A program made the translations under genes and the position numbers. Shown piece after piece: positions 13,056-19,211 of a DNA stretch of 25,485 nucleotides. The stretch spans positions 1-25,485 of IMG/VR virus record IMGVR_UViG_3300005529_000447. One strand, 5' to 3'. The notes beneath the pieces were generated by a model. That model was not told the origin of the DNA. It made no database searches and saw only the letters and a list, made by a program, of their open reading frames with translations. Position 1 is the stretch's first letter. Each line of letters begins with the position of its first letter. This stretch comes from a virus.

Positions 13056-13619
13056 ATGGCGACGAAGAACAACAACGGGCGGAGCAACGGCACGGCGACG
13101 AAGAACAACAACGGGCGGAGCAACGGCACGGCGACGAAGAACAACAACGGGCGGAGCAACGGCACGGCGATCGACCGCGGGACCGACGAGGCGGTGTTGA
13201 CCGGCCGGGACACGGCCACGGCCCAGGCGGCGGCGGACGGGCGGGATCGGGACGCGGCGGGTCGGGCGGCCCGGCTGGCGGAGTTGCTGGAAGGGGTCAA
13301 GGCGATCCGGGAGCGCAACGCGGGGGATGTGTTGGCCCGCGCGGACAGGCTGAAGACGAACGTGATGATGCATTCGCCGGTCAGCGGCAAAATCATCAAG
13401 GGCGCGCTGGCCGGCGGGTACGACGGGCCGAACACGCGGGAAGACTTCTGGCTCTGGCTGGACAAGGCGGATGCCGTGACCGCGACGCAACCCGTCGCCG
13501 CGGCCGGGCAGTACATCGATCCGGACACGGGCAAGCCGAAGAGCGCGGCCACGAAGGCCGGCGTCATCACCGGGCGCGAGGCGGTCGCGTTCCTGGTGAC
13601 GGGGCCGAGGGCGGACTGA
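13056..13619 (+). CDS. Hypothetical 187-aa protein with three 12-aa Asn-rich repeats
   Basis: ATG at 13056 follows GGGGGATTTCATC; upstream codons in this frame overlap the hairpin leader and are not used. Residues 2-37 are three identical copies of ATKNNNGRSNGT. A helical Ala/Arg/Glu segment follows (RDAAGRAARLAELLEGVKAI), then VMMHSPVSGKIIKGALAGG, REDFWLWLDKADAVTAT and YIDPDTGKPKSAATKAGVIT. No enzyme motif is visible. The gene ends 20 bases before a strong terminator, so it forms a unit of promoter, long leader and single gene. The function is unknown. Confidence 0.65.
   Translation: MATKNNNGRSNGTATKNNNGRSNGTATKNNNGRSNGTAIDRGTDEAVLTGRDTATAQAAADGRDRDAAGRAARLAELLEGVKAIRERNAGDVLARADRLKTNVMMHSPVSGKIIKGALAGGYDGPNTREDFWLWLDKADAVTATQPVAAAGQYIDPDTGKPKSAATKAGVITGREAVAFLVTGPRAD
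13059..13166 (+). repeat. Three exact 36-bp tandem repeats inside a gene
   Basis: Units at 13059-13094, 13095-13130 and 13131-13166 are identical at the DNA level and keep frame. Identity at silent positions points to a very recent expansion or to ongoing copy-number change. Confidence 0.9.
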
Positions 13620-13639
13620 CCGCGAACGGGGACTACGTT

Positions 13640-13675
13640 ACCCCCGCCACGGCATGACCCGTGGCGGGGGTTTTT
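13640..13675 (+). terminator. Strong intrinsic terminator
   Basis: A perfect 13-bp stem (ACCCCCGCCACGG with CCGTGGCGGGGGT), a six-base loop and a run of T's. It closes the leader plus 187-aa gene unit. Confidence 0.85.
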
Positions 13676-13694
13676 CCGGTGACGGGGGCAAGCC

Positions 13695-14645
13695 ATGCGT
13701 ACCAGCAAATCACACCTCGTCGCGCCGGACGGTCTGAGCCGCGCGACGGAAACCACCTTCGACCGCCTGACCGTGGTCGTCCGCACGGGGACGGCCGACG
13801 ACGTTTCCGCCTTCGTCCGCGCCGTCCGGGGTGCGGACCTACTCGTCCAGCTGCGCGACCGGGACGGCTCGCGGGTGGACTGGCGATGGGCCAGGGCGCG
13901 CCAGCTGCTCGACCGCTACCGACCGCGGGCCGACGGGCCGACGACGGTGCGCACCCGGCCGACGACGGCCAACCACACCACCCCGGCCGTCAAGCCGCGG
14001 GGGGTGTGGGACCGGAACGGGTATCACCCGCACGCCAGGGGCGCGGCGAAGCGGTTCCATGCCCGCCCGGGGGTCCGCCTGACTAGCTGGCGATTAGGGG
14101 TGCTGCGGCGCGTCCTGGCCGAGAGCGGCGAGCCGGTCCCCGTCCCAGGGTCGGAAAACGGGGTGAGGGCGACCGCCGGCAACCGGAAGGCGCGGCGGGC
14201 GGCGGAACGGCGGGGCCGGCCCGTCCGCGAACGGCCGTACTCGGCCGCGTTCGTGCTCTGGGGTCGGCGCGAGGACTTGGACCGCTTCGCCCGGCTGTAC
14301 CCGGTTCTCTGGGTCGAATGGACGAAGGGAATCAAAGTCCCTTACCCGTTCGCCCGGGACCACAATCCCACGCACGGCAGGCACCTCTTGCCGCGGCTGT
14401 ACGTCCGCGCCGACGCGAAGACTTGCGCCCGACCCGTCCCGCCGACGCAACCCGTCCCGACCGCCGCCCGGGTCGAAAGCAAGTCCCGCCTGTCGTCCAA
14501 AGAGGGGGCCGCCGTACCGCGGTGGTACGGCCCGCGGGCCGAGGGAAACCCGTCGGTGCGGCCCGGGTGCCGATTCGTCCAGCCCGCGGGGGTTCCCCTC
14601 GCGTGGCAAGCCATGTCGGACTGGGCGCAAGCCGACTACCAGTAG
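13695..14645 (+). CDS. Hypothetical basic protein, 316 aa
   Basis: ATG at 13695 follows GGGGGCAAGCC. The protein is rich in Arg, Pro and Trp. It has an N-terminal alpha/beta-looking part (residues 20-75, FDRLTVVVRTGTADDVSAFV, WARARQLLDRYR), a disordered basic linker (about 78-130) and a second folded part (about 185-240, PYSAAFVLWGRREDLDRFAR, LYPVLWVEWTKGIKV). The C-terminal third is again low-complexity. The linkers suggest a nucleic-acid-binding or scaffold role, but I do not recognise the family. Two tandem terminators follow it. Confidence 0.6.
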   Translation: MRTSKSHLVAPDGLSRATETTFDRLTVVVRTGTADDVSAFVRAVRGADLLVQLRDRDGSRVDWRWARARQLLDRYRPRADGPTTVRTRPTTANHTTPAVKPRGVWDRNGYHPHARGAAKRFHARPGVRLTSWRLGVLRRVLAESGEPVPVPGSENGVRATAGNRKARRAAERRGRPVRERPYSAAFVLWGRREDLDRFARLYPVLWVEWTKGIKVPYPFARDHNPTHGRHLLPRLYVRADAKTCARPVPPTQPVPTAARVESKSRLSSKEGAAVPRWYGPRAEGNPSVRPGCRFVQPAGVPLAWQAMSDWAQADYQ

Positions 14646-14667
14646 GTGAGAGCTACCGGCCGACGAG

Positions 14668-14696
14668 GGGGCGGGGGGATTCCCCGCCCCTTTTTT
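14668..14696 (+). terminator. Intrinsic terminator, first of a tandem pair
   Basis: GGGGCGGGG pairs with CCCCGCCCC across a five-base loop, followed by six T's, about 20 bases past the stop of the 316-aa gene. Confidence 0.85.
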
Positions 14697-14725
14697 CGTG
14701 CGCTACGGTTAGTCCCCACTTTCCG

Positions 14726-14761
14726 GGCCGGGCGGGAATGACACCCGCCCGGCCTTTTTTT
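14726..14761 (+). terminator. Intrinsic terminator, second of a tandem pair
   Basis: GGCCGGGCGGG pairs with CCCGCCCGGCC over 11 bp with a seven-base loop, then seven T's. It is 30 bases beyond the first terminator, so read-through here is probably strongly restricted. Confidence 0.88.
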
Positions 14762-14806
14762 GCGCCTGAAATTGACCAGTCCCGTTGTTCCAATGGAGGA
14801 ATTATC

Positions 14807-15013
14807 ATGACCCGCCTCAGCCAGTCCGCCGCCGCCAACCGCCTGTTCGGCACCCGGCCCGCCTCGACGGCCGCCCGGTACGTCGGCAAGGTCGTTTCCG
14901 GCCCCGGCGTGGTCGGCCGGTGCGTCCACTGCCGCCGGGACGGGACGTTGCTCCTGTCCACCGCCTTCGGCCCGCGGCGCGTCCCGCTGGCCTTGGCCGT
15001 CGTCCGCGGGTAG
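14807..15013 (+). CDS. Small CxxC protein, 68 aa
   Basis: ATG at 14807 follows GGAGGAATTATC, the best SD of the block. The N-terminal 30 residues are Ala/Arg/Ser-rich. One Cys pair is present (GRCVHCRRDG), followed by strands (TLLLSTAFGPRRVPLALAVV). A single CxxC is not enough for a zinc site alone, so it may dimerise or be a redox-type pair. It lies directly behind the tandem terminators, so a promoter is expected in 14762-14800; I see no clear -35/-10 pair there. Confidence 0.65.
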   Translation: MTRLSQSAAANRLFGTRPASTAARYVGKVVSGPGVVGRCVHCRRDGTLLLSTAFGPRRVPLALAVVRG

Positions 15014-15045
15014 GATGGTCCCGAACCGCCGAAAGGGGATTCCCG

Positions 15046-15273
15046 ATGAAATGCCGATTCTACCTCTCCGTATGCTGCCCGCACGACGGGCTGTCTTACG
15101 AGGCCGGCTACTACCCGACGCCGGAACGGTTCATTCTCTCCCGCCGCGGGTGGGGCCGGCCGTCACGGGGCGCCGACCCGTGCGCCGTTGACGAGAGCAA
15201 AACCGTGGACGAGGCCACCTTCCTCGCCGCCGTGGACCAATACCTGAGGTGGGCGCGGGGCGACGAAAGTTGA
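15046..15273 (+). CDS. Hypothetical 75-aa protein
   Basis: ATG at 15046 follows GAAAGGGGATTCCCG. The N-terminus (KCRFYLSVCCPHDGLSYEAG) has three Cys residues. The end is a helix (VDEATFLAAVDQYLRWARGD). The codon pattern matches the neighbours. A 26-bp perfect palindrome follows the stop. I do not recognise the family; small early-region phage protein is the working description. Confidence 0.65.
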   Translation: MKCRFYLSVCCPHDGLSYEAGYYPTPERFILSRRGWGRPSRGADPCAVDESKTVDEATFLAAVDQYLRWARGDES

Positions 15274-15286
15274 TTTTCTGAGACCT

Positions 15287-15312
15287 GCCCGCGCCGGACG
15301 TCCGGCGCGGGC
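15287..15312. promoter_or_regulatory. 26-bp perfect palindrome between genes
   Basis: The 13-base arm GCCCGCGCCGGAC is followed at once by its reverse complement. There is no T-run. It could cap the upstream mRNA as a stable hairpin or bind a dimeric protein. It immediately follows one copy of the recurring GAGACCTGCC motif (15280-15289). Confidence 0.6.
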
Positions 15313-15344
15313 GCCACCAATCCCCTTTCCAGGGAGACCTACCG

Positions 15345-15650
15345 ATGAACGTGACCGAAGCAATCTCCAAAATCCCCGACCGCGTCCGCGCCGGGATCGC
15401 GTGGCTGGACGGGAACGAGCCCGGCTGGCGGGGCGTGGTCAACCCGGACGAACTGAAAGTGCAGTCCCTCTGCAACTGCGTCCTCGGACAGGTCTTCGGC
15501 TTCGCCGGCCTCGCCCAGACGGGGCTAGCCCGCAACGAGAGGGTTGACCTGGGGTTCTGGCACGACAAGGACGAGGTCGGCAACGACAAGGGCGCCGACG
15601 AGTACTACGCCGGACTCGACGCCGAGTGGCGGCGGGTGCTGGCCGGCTGA
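15345..15650 (+). CDS. Hypothetical 101-aa protein (WLD...CVLGQ type)
   Basis: ATG at 15345 follows CAGGGAGACCTACCG. The pattern GIAWLDGNEPGWRGVVNPDE, then LQ/VQSLCNCVLGQVFGFAGL resembles short proteins I associate with phage early regions (a helix with WLDE-PGW, then a Cys-Val-Leu-Gly-Gln segment). The C-terminus is acidic and aromatic (EYYAGLDAEWRRVL). No function is known for these proteins. A conserved Cys pair (CNC) is present. Confidence 0.65.
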   Translation: MNVTEAISKIPDRVRAGIAWLDGNEPGWRGVVNPDELKVQSLCNCVLGQVFGFAGLAQTGLARNERVDLGFWHDKDEVGNDKGADEYYAGLDAEWRRVLAG

Positions 15651-15683
15651 GATTTCTCAATCTCCCGTTCTAGGAGACCCGTG

Positions 15684-15974
15684 ATGGCACTTTCCGCGAA
15701 GGACTTACTCGTCAACCGGGTCGGGGGACTGACCCTCGAAGAGGCTCAAAAGCTTCTGGCCGTGGCCGACGCCGTGTTCCCGCCGGCGGCCGACGAAATC
15801 GTCGAGTGCCTGTTCTGCGAAACGGCGACCGACCGGGACGATGCGCCGGGGCTGGGGTGGGTGTCGTCGTTCTGGATCGACGAAACGGAGGTCCACCGCC
15901 CCGTCTGTCGCAACTGCGTGGCGGCCCGACTCGCCCTCGGTCTCCTTCCCGGCAGCTATTGCCTGAAGGACTGA
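15684..15974 (+). CDS. Small zinc-ribbon-like protein, 96 aa
   Basis: ATG at 15684 is seven bases after the GGAG in TAGGAGACCCGTG; a GTG just before it is less well placed. A helical N-terminus (LTLEEAQKLLAVADAVF) is followed by two Cys pairs, ECLFCET and PVCRNCVAARL, about 35 residues apart, a likely four-Cys zinc site. Phage proteins of this shape often bind nucleic acid or proteins. The function is not known. After its stop, a 228-base gap holds a stem-loop and two operator-like dyads. Confidence 0.65.
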   Translation: MALSAKDLLVNRVGGLTLEEAQKLLAVADAVFPPAADEIVECLFCETATDRDDAPGLGWVSSFWIDETEVHRPVCRNCVAARLALGLLPGSYCLKD

Positions 15975-15978
15975 CCTA

Positions 15979-16003
15979 CGGCCGAAGCGGTAAAATTCGG
16001 CCG
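15979..16003 (+). promoter_or_regulatory. Stem-loop after the zinc-ribbon-like gene
   Basis: CGGCCGAA pairs with TTCGGCCG across a nine-base loop, five bases past the stop. No T-run follows; it may act as a weak terminator or an mRNA 3' end. Confidence 0.4.
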
Positions 16004-16132
16004 TGGCCTGAATCCCCGCAATCGTGATTAAAGGCCGCGCCCTTGCGTCGTCTTCGGCTCAGGCTACCTAGCCATTCCCAAGGCCGGAAAACGCGGCCGT
16101 GGGGCCAAATTTTTCAACCGGCTGCGGTGTTC

Positions 16133-16163
16133 GGTAGGGGTCAAATCAGATTTGACCCCTACC
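16133..16163. promoter_or_regulatory. 31-bp inverted repeat (candidate operator)
   Basis: GGTAGGGGTCAAAT and its exact complement flank CAG. The right arm contains TTGACC (16152-16157), which could be a -35 for the gene at 16203, with a loose -10 near 16177 after a long 19-bp spacer. The geometry (long perfect arms, three-base centre) mirrors the palindrome at 11945-11981 though the sequence differs. Similar GGGGTCA...TGACCCC dyads also occur near REP-type elements, an alternative origin. Confidence 0.55.
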
Positions 16164-16175
16164 ACCACCCATTTC

Positions 16176-16191
16176 GTGTACAACCGTACAC
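16176..16191. promoter_or_regulatory. GTGTAC-AACC-GTACAC dyad before the SD
   Basis: Six-base perfect arms around AACC lie just upstream of the GGAG SD of the gene at 16203. Together with the dyad at 16133-16163 it would place two protein sites, or two hairpins, in the leader. Confidence 0.4.
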
Positions 16192-16202
16192 AGGAGCGAT
16201 CA

Positions 16203-16565
16203 ATGTCCAAGACCGTCGATTTCGTCCGGCTGGCGTGCGGCTGTATCGCAATCCCGTTGGAGGACGTCCCGACCGATCCCGCCTACCCGGTGCCCGTCCT
16301 GCGGCTCTACCACTGCTCCGACGGCGACCGCGACTCCGACCCTTACGGCCTCCGGGTCACGACCGCGAGGGCCGAGACTTTCGGCCGACTGAAGAACGGC
16401 GACAAGGCCCGGCCGTTGTCGCACCACGAGATCGAGGCCGTCCTCGATCAACTGAACCTGCGGATGGGCATGGGCCGGGCCATGCGGGACCTGTGCGGGG
16501 CCGTGAAGTGGGCGAACGAGTTGAAGTCCGAATGGTCCGACTCCCCGCCGCCGTGCGCGGGGTAA
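16203..16565 (+). CDS. Hypothetical 120-aa protein
   Basis: ATG at 16203 follows GGAGCGATCA; an upstream in-frame ATG at 16152 would fall inside the palindrome and lacks an SD. The N-terminal half has FVRLACGCIAIPLED and VLRLYHCSDGDRDSDPYG, the second half is helical (LSHHEIEAVLDQLNLRMGMG, MRDLCGAVKWANELKS). It looks like a folded alpha/beta protein with several Cys residues but no zinc-finger spacing. The family is not recognised. It starts a tightly packed run to 18110, headed by the two dyads. Confidence 0.65.
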   Translation: MSKTVDFVRLACGCIAIPLEDVPTDPAYPVPVLRLYHCSDGDRDSDPYGLRVTTARAETFGRLKNGDKARPLSHHEIEAVLDQLNLRMGMGRAMRDLCGAVKWANELKSEWSDSPPPCAG

Positions 16566-16580
16566 CTAAGGAGACCTGCC

Positions 16581-16724
16581 GTGTACCGCGTCGTGTTCGA
16601 CGACGGCCGGGTGGACTACGAGGGTATCCTCTACGCCACCGCCCGCGCCCGGTTCGTCATGCTGGAAATCTTCGGGGCGCACGGGGCGCTCTACTGCAAC
16701 GAGATCGTTCTCCGGAGGGTGTGA
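16581..16724 (+). CDS. Hypothetical 47-aa protein
   Basis: GTG at 16581 follows AAGGAGACCTGCC, the recurrent SD motif of this block. The frame reads VYRVVFDDGRVDYEGILYAT, ARARFVMLEIFGAHGALYCN, EIVLRRV. It is a compact beta-alpha-beta-like peptide. Its TGA overlaps the next ATG (TGATG), so the two are coupled. No family is recognised. Confidence 0.6.
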   Translation: MYRVVFDDGRVDYEGILYATARARFVMLEIFGAHGALYCNEIVLRRV

Positions 16725-16900
16725 TGAAGAAGTACCGCGTCGAGGTCAGTCGCGTGGAGTACCAGCTGGCGACCGTCGAAGTCGAGGCGGAAAGCGAGGA
16801 AGAGGCCGGGGAACTGGCAATGGAGTGCGACTCCGACGAGTTCCGGCTGATGGACGCCGACCAGTCCGTCGAATCCTGTAAGGAGATTAATAATGAATGA
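16724..16900 (+). CDS. Short YRVE-domain protein, 58 aa
   Basis: ATG at 16724 sits in TGATG, with GGAGG upstream. The sequence KKYRVEVSRVEYQLATVEVE, AESEEEAGELAMECDSDEF is the same domain that opens the larger proteins at 19212 and 20669: Y-x-V-x-x-S, a second strand ATVEVEA, then an acidic Ala-rich helix. Here it stands almost alone. Domains of this pattern occur in small phage and bacterial proteins of unknown role. It is highly acidic. Confidence 0.65.
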   Translation: MKKYRVEVSRVEYQLATVEVEAESEEEAGELAMECDSDEFRLMDADQSVESCKEINNE

Positions 16901-17225
16901 GAAAGACCCGATGTTCCACATCCCGACCGGCCCCGACGGCGACGGACTGAGGGCCGTCGATGCCGACGAGTTCATCGCCTGGGTCCGCCACGGCAAGCCC
17001 GGGTTCCGGGTGGGCCTGGACACGGTCGGCCCGGCGACCGTGTCCACCTGCCTCGTTGACAACACAGACACTTTCCAGAGTCCGTATGAGACGATGGTGT
17101 CCTGGCCCGGTAACGAGGCCTGGGGCAACTGGGGCGAACGGTACAAGACCAAATCCGAGGCGGCGGCCGGTCACGCCCGGACCGTCGAAAGGGTGCGGAA
17201 GGAGGTCGGCGAATGCACCACCTGA
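16893..17225 (+). CDS. Hypothetical 110-aa protein
   Basis: ATG at 16893 overlaps the previous gene by eight bases and follows AAGGAGATTAATA. The protein is soluble and acidic at its start (NEKDPMFHIPTGPDGDGL), with DADEFIAWVRHGKPGFRVGL in the middle and WPGNEAWGNWGERYKTKSEA near the end. The C-terminus is a charged helix. I see no known motif. Overlapping starts on both sides place it firmly in the operon. Confidence 0.6.
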   Translation: MNEKDPMFHIPTGPDGDGLRAVDADEFIAWVRHGKPGFRVGLDTVGPATVSTCLVDNTDTFQSPYETMVSWPGNEAWGNWGERYKTKSEAAAGHARTVERVRKEVGECTT

Positions 17226-17398
17226 CGAACGACGAGATCAAGGCGGCGGAAATCCTTGAGGGGTTCCACGCCTGCCCCGACTGCGGCACCACCGTCGTCG
17301 AGACCGACGACAAGAGGTTCCCGAACGGAATCCGCCCGGCGTCCGCGGCCGGCGACTGTTGTGAGTTCTGCGGCCCCGTCGTTGAGGAGAGTGACTGA
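17213..17398 (+). CDS. Small four-Cys protein, 61 aa
   Basis: ATG at 17213 overlaps the preceding gene by 13 bases, behind AGGAGGTCGGCGA. It has two Cys pairs, ACPDCGTT and CEFCGPV, spaced about 30 residues, with a further Cys before the second pair. That spacing fits a zinc ribbon. The N-terminus is a helix (LTNDEIKAAEILEGF). It is followed at once by another CxxC protein, so the pair may be related in role. Confidence 0.65.
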   Translation: MHHLTNDEIKAAEILEGFHACPDCGTTVVETDDKRFPNGIRPASAAGDCCEFCGPVVEESD

Positions 17399-17577
17399 TG
17401 GACGACACCGAAGAGATGTGCTCGAACTGCATGGAACACAAGAGCGTCGCCCGAATGACCGCCACCACCGACCAGGGGGTTGTCATCGACTACGCCGACC
17501 TGTGCGCCCTGTGTCTGAAAGAGGCAGCGTCCGCGGCCGGCATGTATGTAACCGGATGGTTGAACGACCGCAAGTGA
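17398..17577 (+). CDS. Small four-Cys protein, 59 aa
   Basis: ATG at 17398 overlaps the previous TGA (TGATG). Cys pairs MCSNCMEH and LCALCLKEA are about 33 residues apart, a likely zinc knuckle or ribbon; between them lies TATTDQGVVIDYADL. The end (AGMYVTGWLNDRK) is amphipathic. A weak SD (GAGAGTG) fits translation by coupling from the gene before. The function is unknown. Confidence 0.62.
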   Translation: MDDTEEMCSNCMEHKSVARMTATTDQGVVIDYADLCALCLKEAASAAGMYVTGWLNDRK

Positions 17578-17609
17578 CCGAACCGCCAACCCAATTTAGG
17601 AGACCTGTC

Positions 17610-18110
17610 ATGTCCGAACTGACCGCGACCGAACAGACCGCCCCGACCGTCCCCGACATCGAGGCCGAAATCCGGGAGCGGACTGAGTCCATTGTCGCCG
17701 ACAAGCGGCGGCAGGCGAAGAACTACCGCGACGTGGCCGACAAGTGCGAGGCCGAAATCCCCGGCGTCGAGGCCAAGGTCCGGGAGTTCTATGGTGTCAA
17801 GGCCGCCCTCGAAGCCGCGGGCTTCGAGCCGAAGGCGTCGCATTGGTGCCTGACCATGTCCGTCAAGGACGTGGAGAGGAAGGATTTGGTGCCGCTGGCG
17901 CAGGTGCTCGGCTACCTGAAGGAGCAGTGCCGCGAGGCGATCGAGAAGTACAACGACAAGGGCACGCAGGTCAAGCCGACCCACGCCCGGGTCACGTTCG
18001 AGTCCTCGAAGTACCCGTTCGTCGAGGTGACGATGGCCGTCAAGCTGGACAAGACGGTGAAGTGCCACATCCGCACCGAGAAGGTGCGGAAGCTGGTGTG
18101 TGACGTCTGA
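17610..18110 (+). CDS. Hypothetical helical protein, 166 aa
   Basis: ATG at 17610 follows TTAGGAGACCTGTC. Residues 15-75 form a long charged helix (DIEAEIRERTESIVADKRRQ, then AKNYRDVADKCEAEIPGVEA), likely a coiled coil. The second half is beta-rich (THARVTFESSKYPFVEVTMA, VKLDKTVKCHIRTEKVRKLV). There is no signal peptide. It closes the operon starting at 16203 and is followed by a strong stem-loop. I do not recognise it. Confidence 0.68.
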   Translation: MSELTATEQTAPTVPDIEAEIRERTESIVADKRRQAKNYRDVADKCEAEIPGVEAKVREFYGVKAALEAAGFEPKASHWCLTMSVKDVERKDLVPLAQVLGYLKEQCREAIEKYNDKGTQVKPTHARVTFESSKYPFVEVTMAVKLDKTVKCHIRTEKVRKLVCDV

Positions 18111-18122
18111 GGGGTGGGAAGC

Positions 18123-18155
18123 GCCACGGGTGGGGATGTTTTCCCCACCCGTGGC
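18123..18155 (+). terminator. 14-bp stem-loop closing the operon (no T-run)
   Basis: GCCACGGGTGGGGA pairs perfectly with TCCCCACCCGTGGC across a five-base loop, 12 bases after the stop. AAAGAAC follows rather than T's, so it is not a textbook intrinsic terminator. It may end transcription weakly or protect the mRNA 3' end. Confidence 0.55.
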
Positions 18156-18212
18156 AAAGAACGGTAGCGTAGGTCTGGTGACTAGTATACCCGGGGCGGG
18201 CCGAAAATCAAG

Positions 18213-18242
18213 TTGACCGGGGGGTGGCGCGTCGGGTAAGAT
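18213..18242 (+). promoter_or_regulatory. Rightward promoter before the second structured leader
   Basis: TTGACC (18213-18218) and TAAGAT (18237-18242) are 18 bp apart, with five and four consensus matches. It would start RNA near 18250 that runs about 590 bases before the first gene at 18844. Confidence 0.55.
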
Positions 18243-18249
18243 GCCGGAA

Positions 18250-18770
18250 GTAGATTGGGGGGCGGGGACCGACAATCCCCGAACCCCCCGAGGCTGGAAC
18301 AGACAGCCGAAGCATATTGTAGGGCCAATCGGCCCGAACTGCAAGGCCAAGTCACACCGGCCGGTCGGGACAGGCAAACCCGAACCAAGTAGGACGGTCA
18401 GTCCGAAACGGTAGGGCCAGTCCGCCCGGCGACATCACCCCCGGTTGGGTATCTACGAGCGTAGCCTTGAGGGGCTACCGGCAAAAGGGTGAGGAGACTT
18501 ACCCAGCCCGGCGTCGTAGGGGCGAAAAGTATTCCGCGGTTCCCGGGTATGGTATAGAAACACGGCCCGGGGGTTTCCCCTCACTTTCGGGTAGGGGCGA
18601 CTAGCGGCGGGGTGGCGGAGTAATCGAGACAAACCCCGATACCACAGTCAAGCCTCGACGGTCAAGCGACGTCCACACGGCACGTTTCTCTCGACCGCAC
18701 CGACTCTGGAGGAATTTCCCCCGGGGTCGGTGCGCGCTCAGTCCTCCGGCATCACACATTGAGACCTGTC
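18250..18770 (+). other. Hairpin-rich non-coding stretch (candidate leader RNA)
   Basis: No convincing gene lies on either strand for about 730 bases (18111-18843). Local stems include a long GGGGGG-C-GGGGA / TCCCCG-AA-CCCCCC hairpin (18257-18289) and GGGCC-AATC-GGCCC (18322-18335). GGAC/GTCC (18392-18404) and GGGC/GCCC (18414-18427) follow, and then CTAC-GAGC-GTAG (18453-18464), which competes with GTAGCC/GGCTAC. Short units of the type GTAGGGCCA-T-GCCCGAAC recur around the second to fourth of these. The stretch sits directly behind a promoter. It could be a structured RNA or a long 5' leader; I match it to no known family. Confidence 0.4.
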
Positions 18771-18784
18771 CCGACCCGTACCTG

Positions 18785-18837
18785 TCACCCGCCCGTACCC
18801 GTGGGCGGGTGATTGCGCGCCGAATCCGAAAGGGGGG
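18785..18837 (+). promoter_or_regulatory. Hairpin plus GAATCCGAAAGGGGGG leader element
   Basis: TCACCCGCCC pairs with GGGCGGGTGA across an eight-base loop (18785-18812). Nine bases later comes GAATCCGAAAGGGGGG, the SD for the GTG at 18844. The same order (10-bp stem, eight-base loop, then GAGTCCGAAAGGGGG) recurs at 20428-20476, which suggests a duplicated translational control element. Confidence 0.5.
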
Positions 18838-18843
18838 TTGTGC

Positions 18844-19005
18844 GTGGGACTGAAGTGGAAAATCTGCGCCGAATGCGGACGGAGGAAGGCGATCGGTCGG
18901 TCAAAGAGAAAGCGCAAGGACTGCCGGTCGGATAGTCTCAAGAAGTGGGATTTAACTCCACCTGAGTTCAGGAAACCGCGGGAGAGACCGTCACCCGGAG
19001 GATAG
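18844..19005 (+). CDS. Small basic CxxC protein, 53 aa
   Basis: GTG at 18844 follows AAAGGGGGGTTGTGC. The frame reads VGLKWKICAECGRRKAIGRS and KRKRKDCRSDSLKKWDLTPP, then a Pro/Arg-rich tail. One Cys pair (CAEC) and a third Cys (KDCRSD) fit a small zinc knuckle; the dense Lys/Arg suggests nucleic-acid binding. Its stop overlaps the SD of the next gene (GGAGGATAG). The family is not recognised. Confidence 0.6.
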   Translation: MGLKWKICAECGRRKAIGRSKRKRKDCRSDSLKKWDLTPPEFRKPRERPSPGG

Positions 19006-19007
19006 AA

Positions 19008-19208
19008 ATGCCGACGAAAAAGCTGTTCGGGGAAATCGCCCGGTGCGTCCGAAACGCCCGTGCCGTTACACGGAACCAGCCCGGCGCCGAGGCCGGGGTC
19101 GTCCTACTGGCCGTAGAGTTGCGAAACCTGTTCGCCCGACTCAACCCGCGGTTCGACGGGGAGTGGTTTCTCGAAGCCTGCGGGTGCCCGACCGATTCGG
19201 AGGATTGA
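19008..19208 (+). CDS. Hypothetical 66-aa helical protein
   Basis: ATG at 19008 follows GGAGGATAGAA and lies two bases past the previous stop. The sequence is helical (KKLFGEIARCVRNARAVTRN, AGVVLLAVELRNLFARLNPR) and ends in a short acidic tail (CGCPTDSED). It is the middle gene of a tight run 18844-21136. No family is recognised. Confidence 0.62.
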   Translation: MPTKKLFGEIARCVRNARAVTRNQPGAEAGVVLLAVELRNLFARLNPRFDGEWFLEACGCPTDSED

Positions 19209-19211
19209 ACC

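Noticed and set aside
13059-13166. 36-bp repeats as a CRISPR array
   Set aside because: Units are directly tandem with no spacers and lie in frame in a gene.
18360-18420. GTCCGAAAC resembling the 3' core of a hammerhead ribozyme
   Set aside because: The required CTGANGA core and matching stems are not present nearby.
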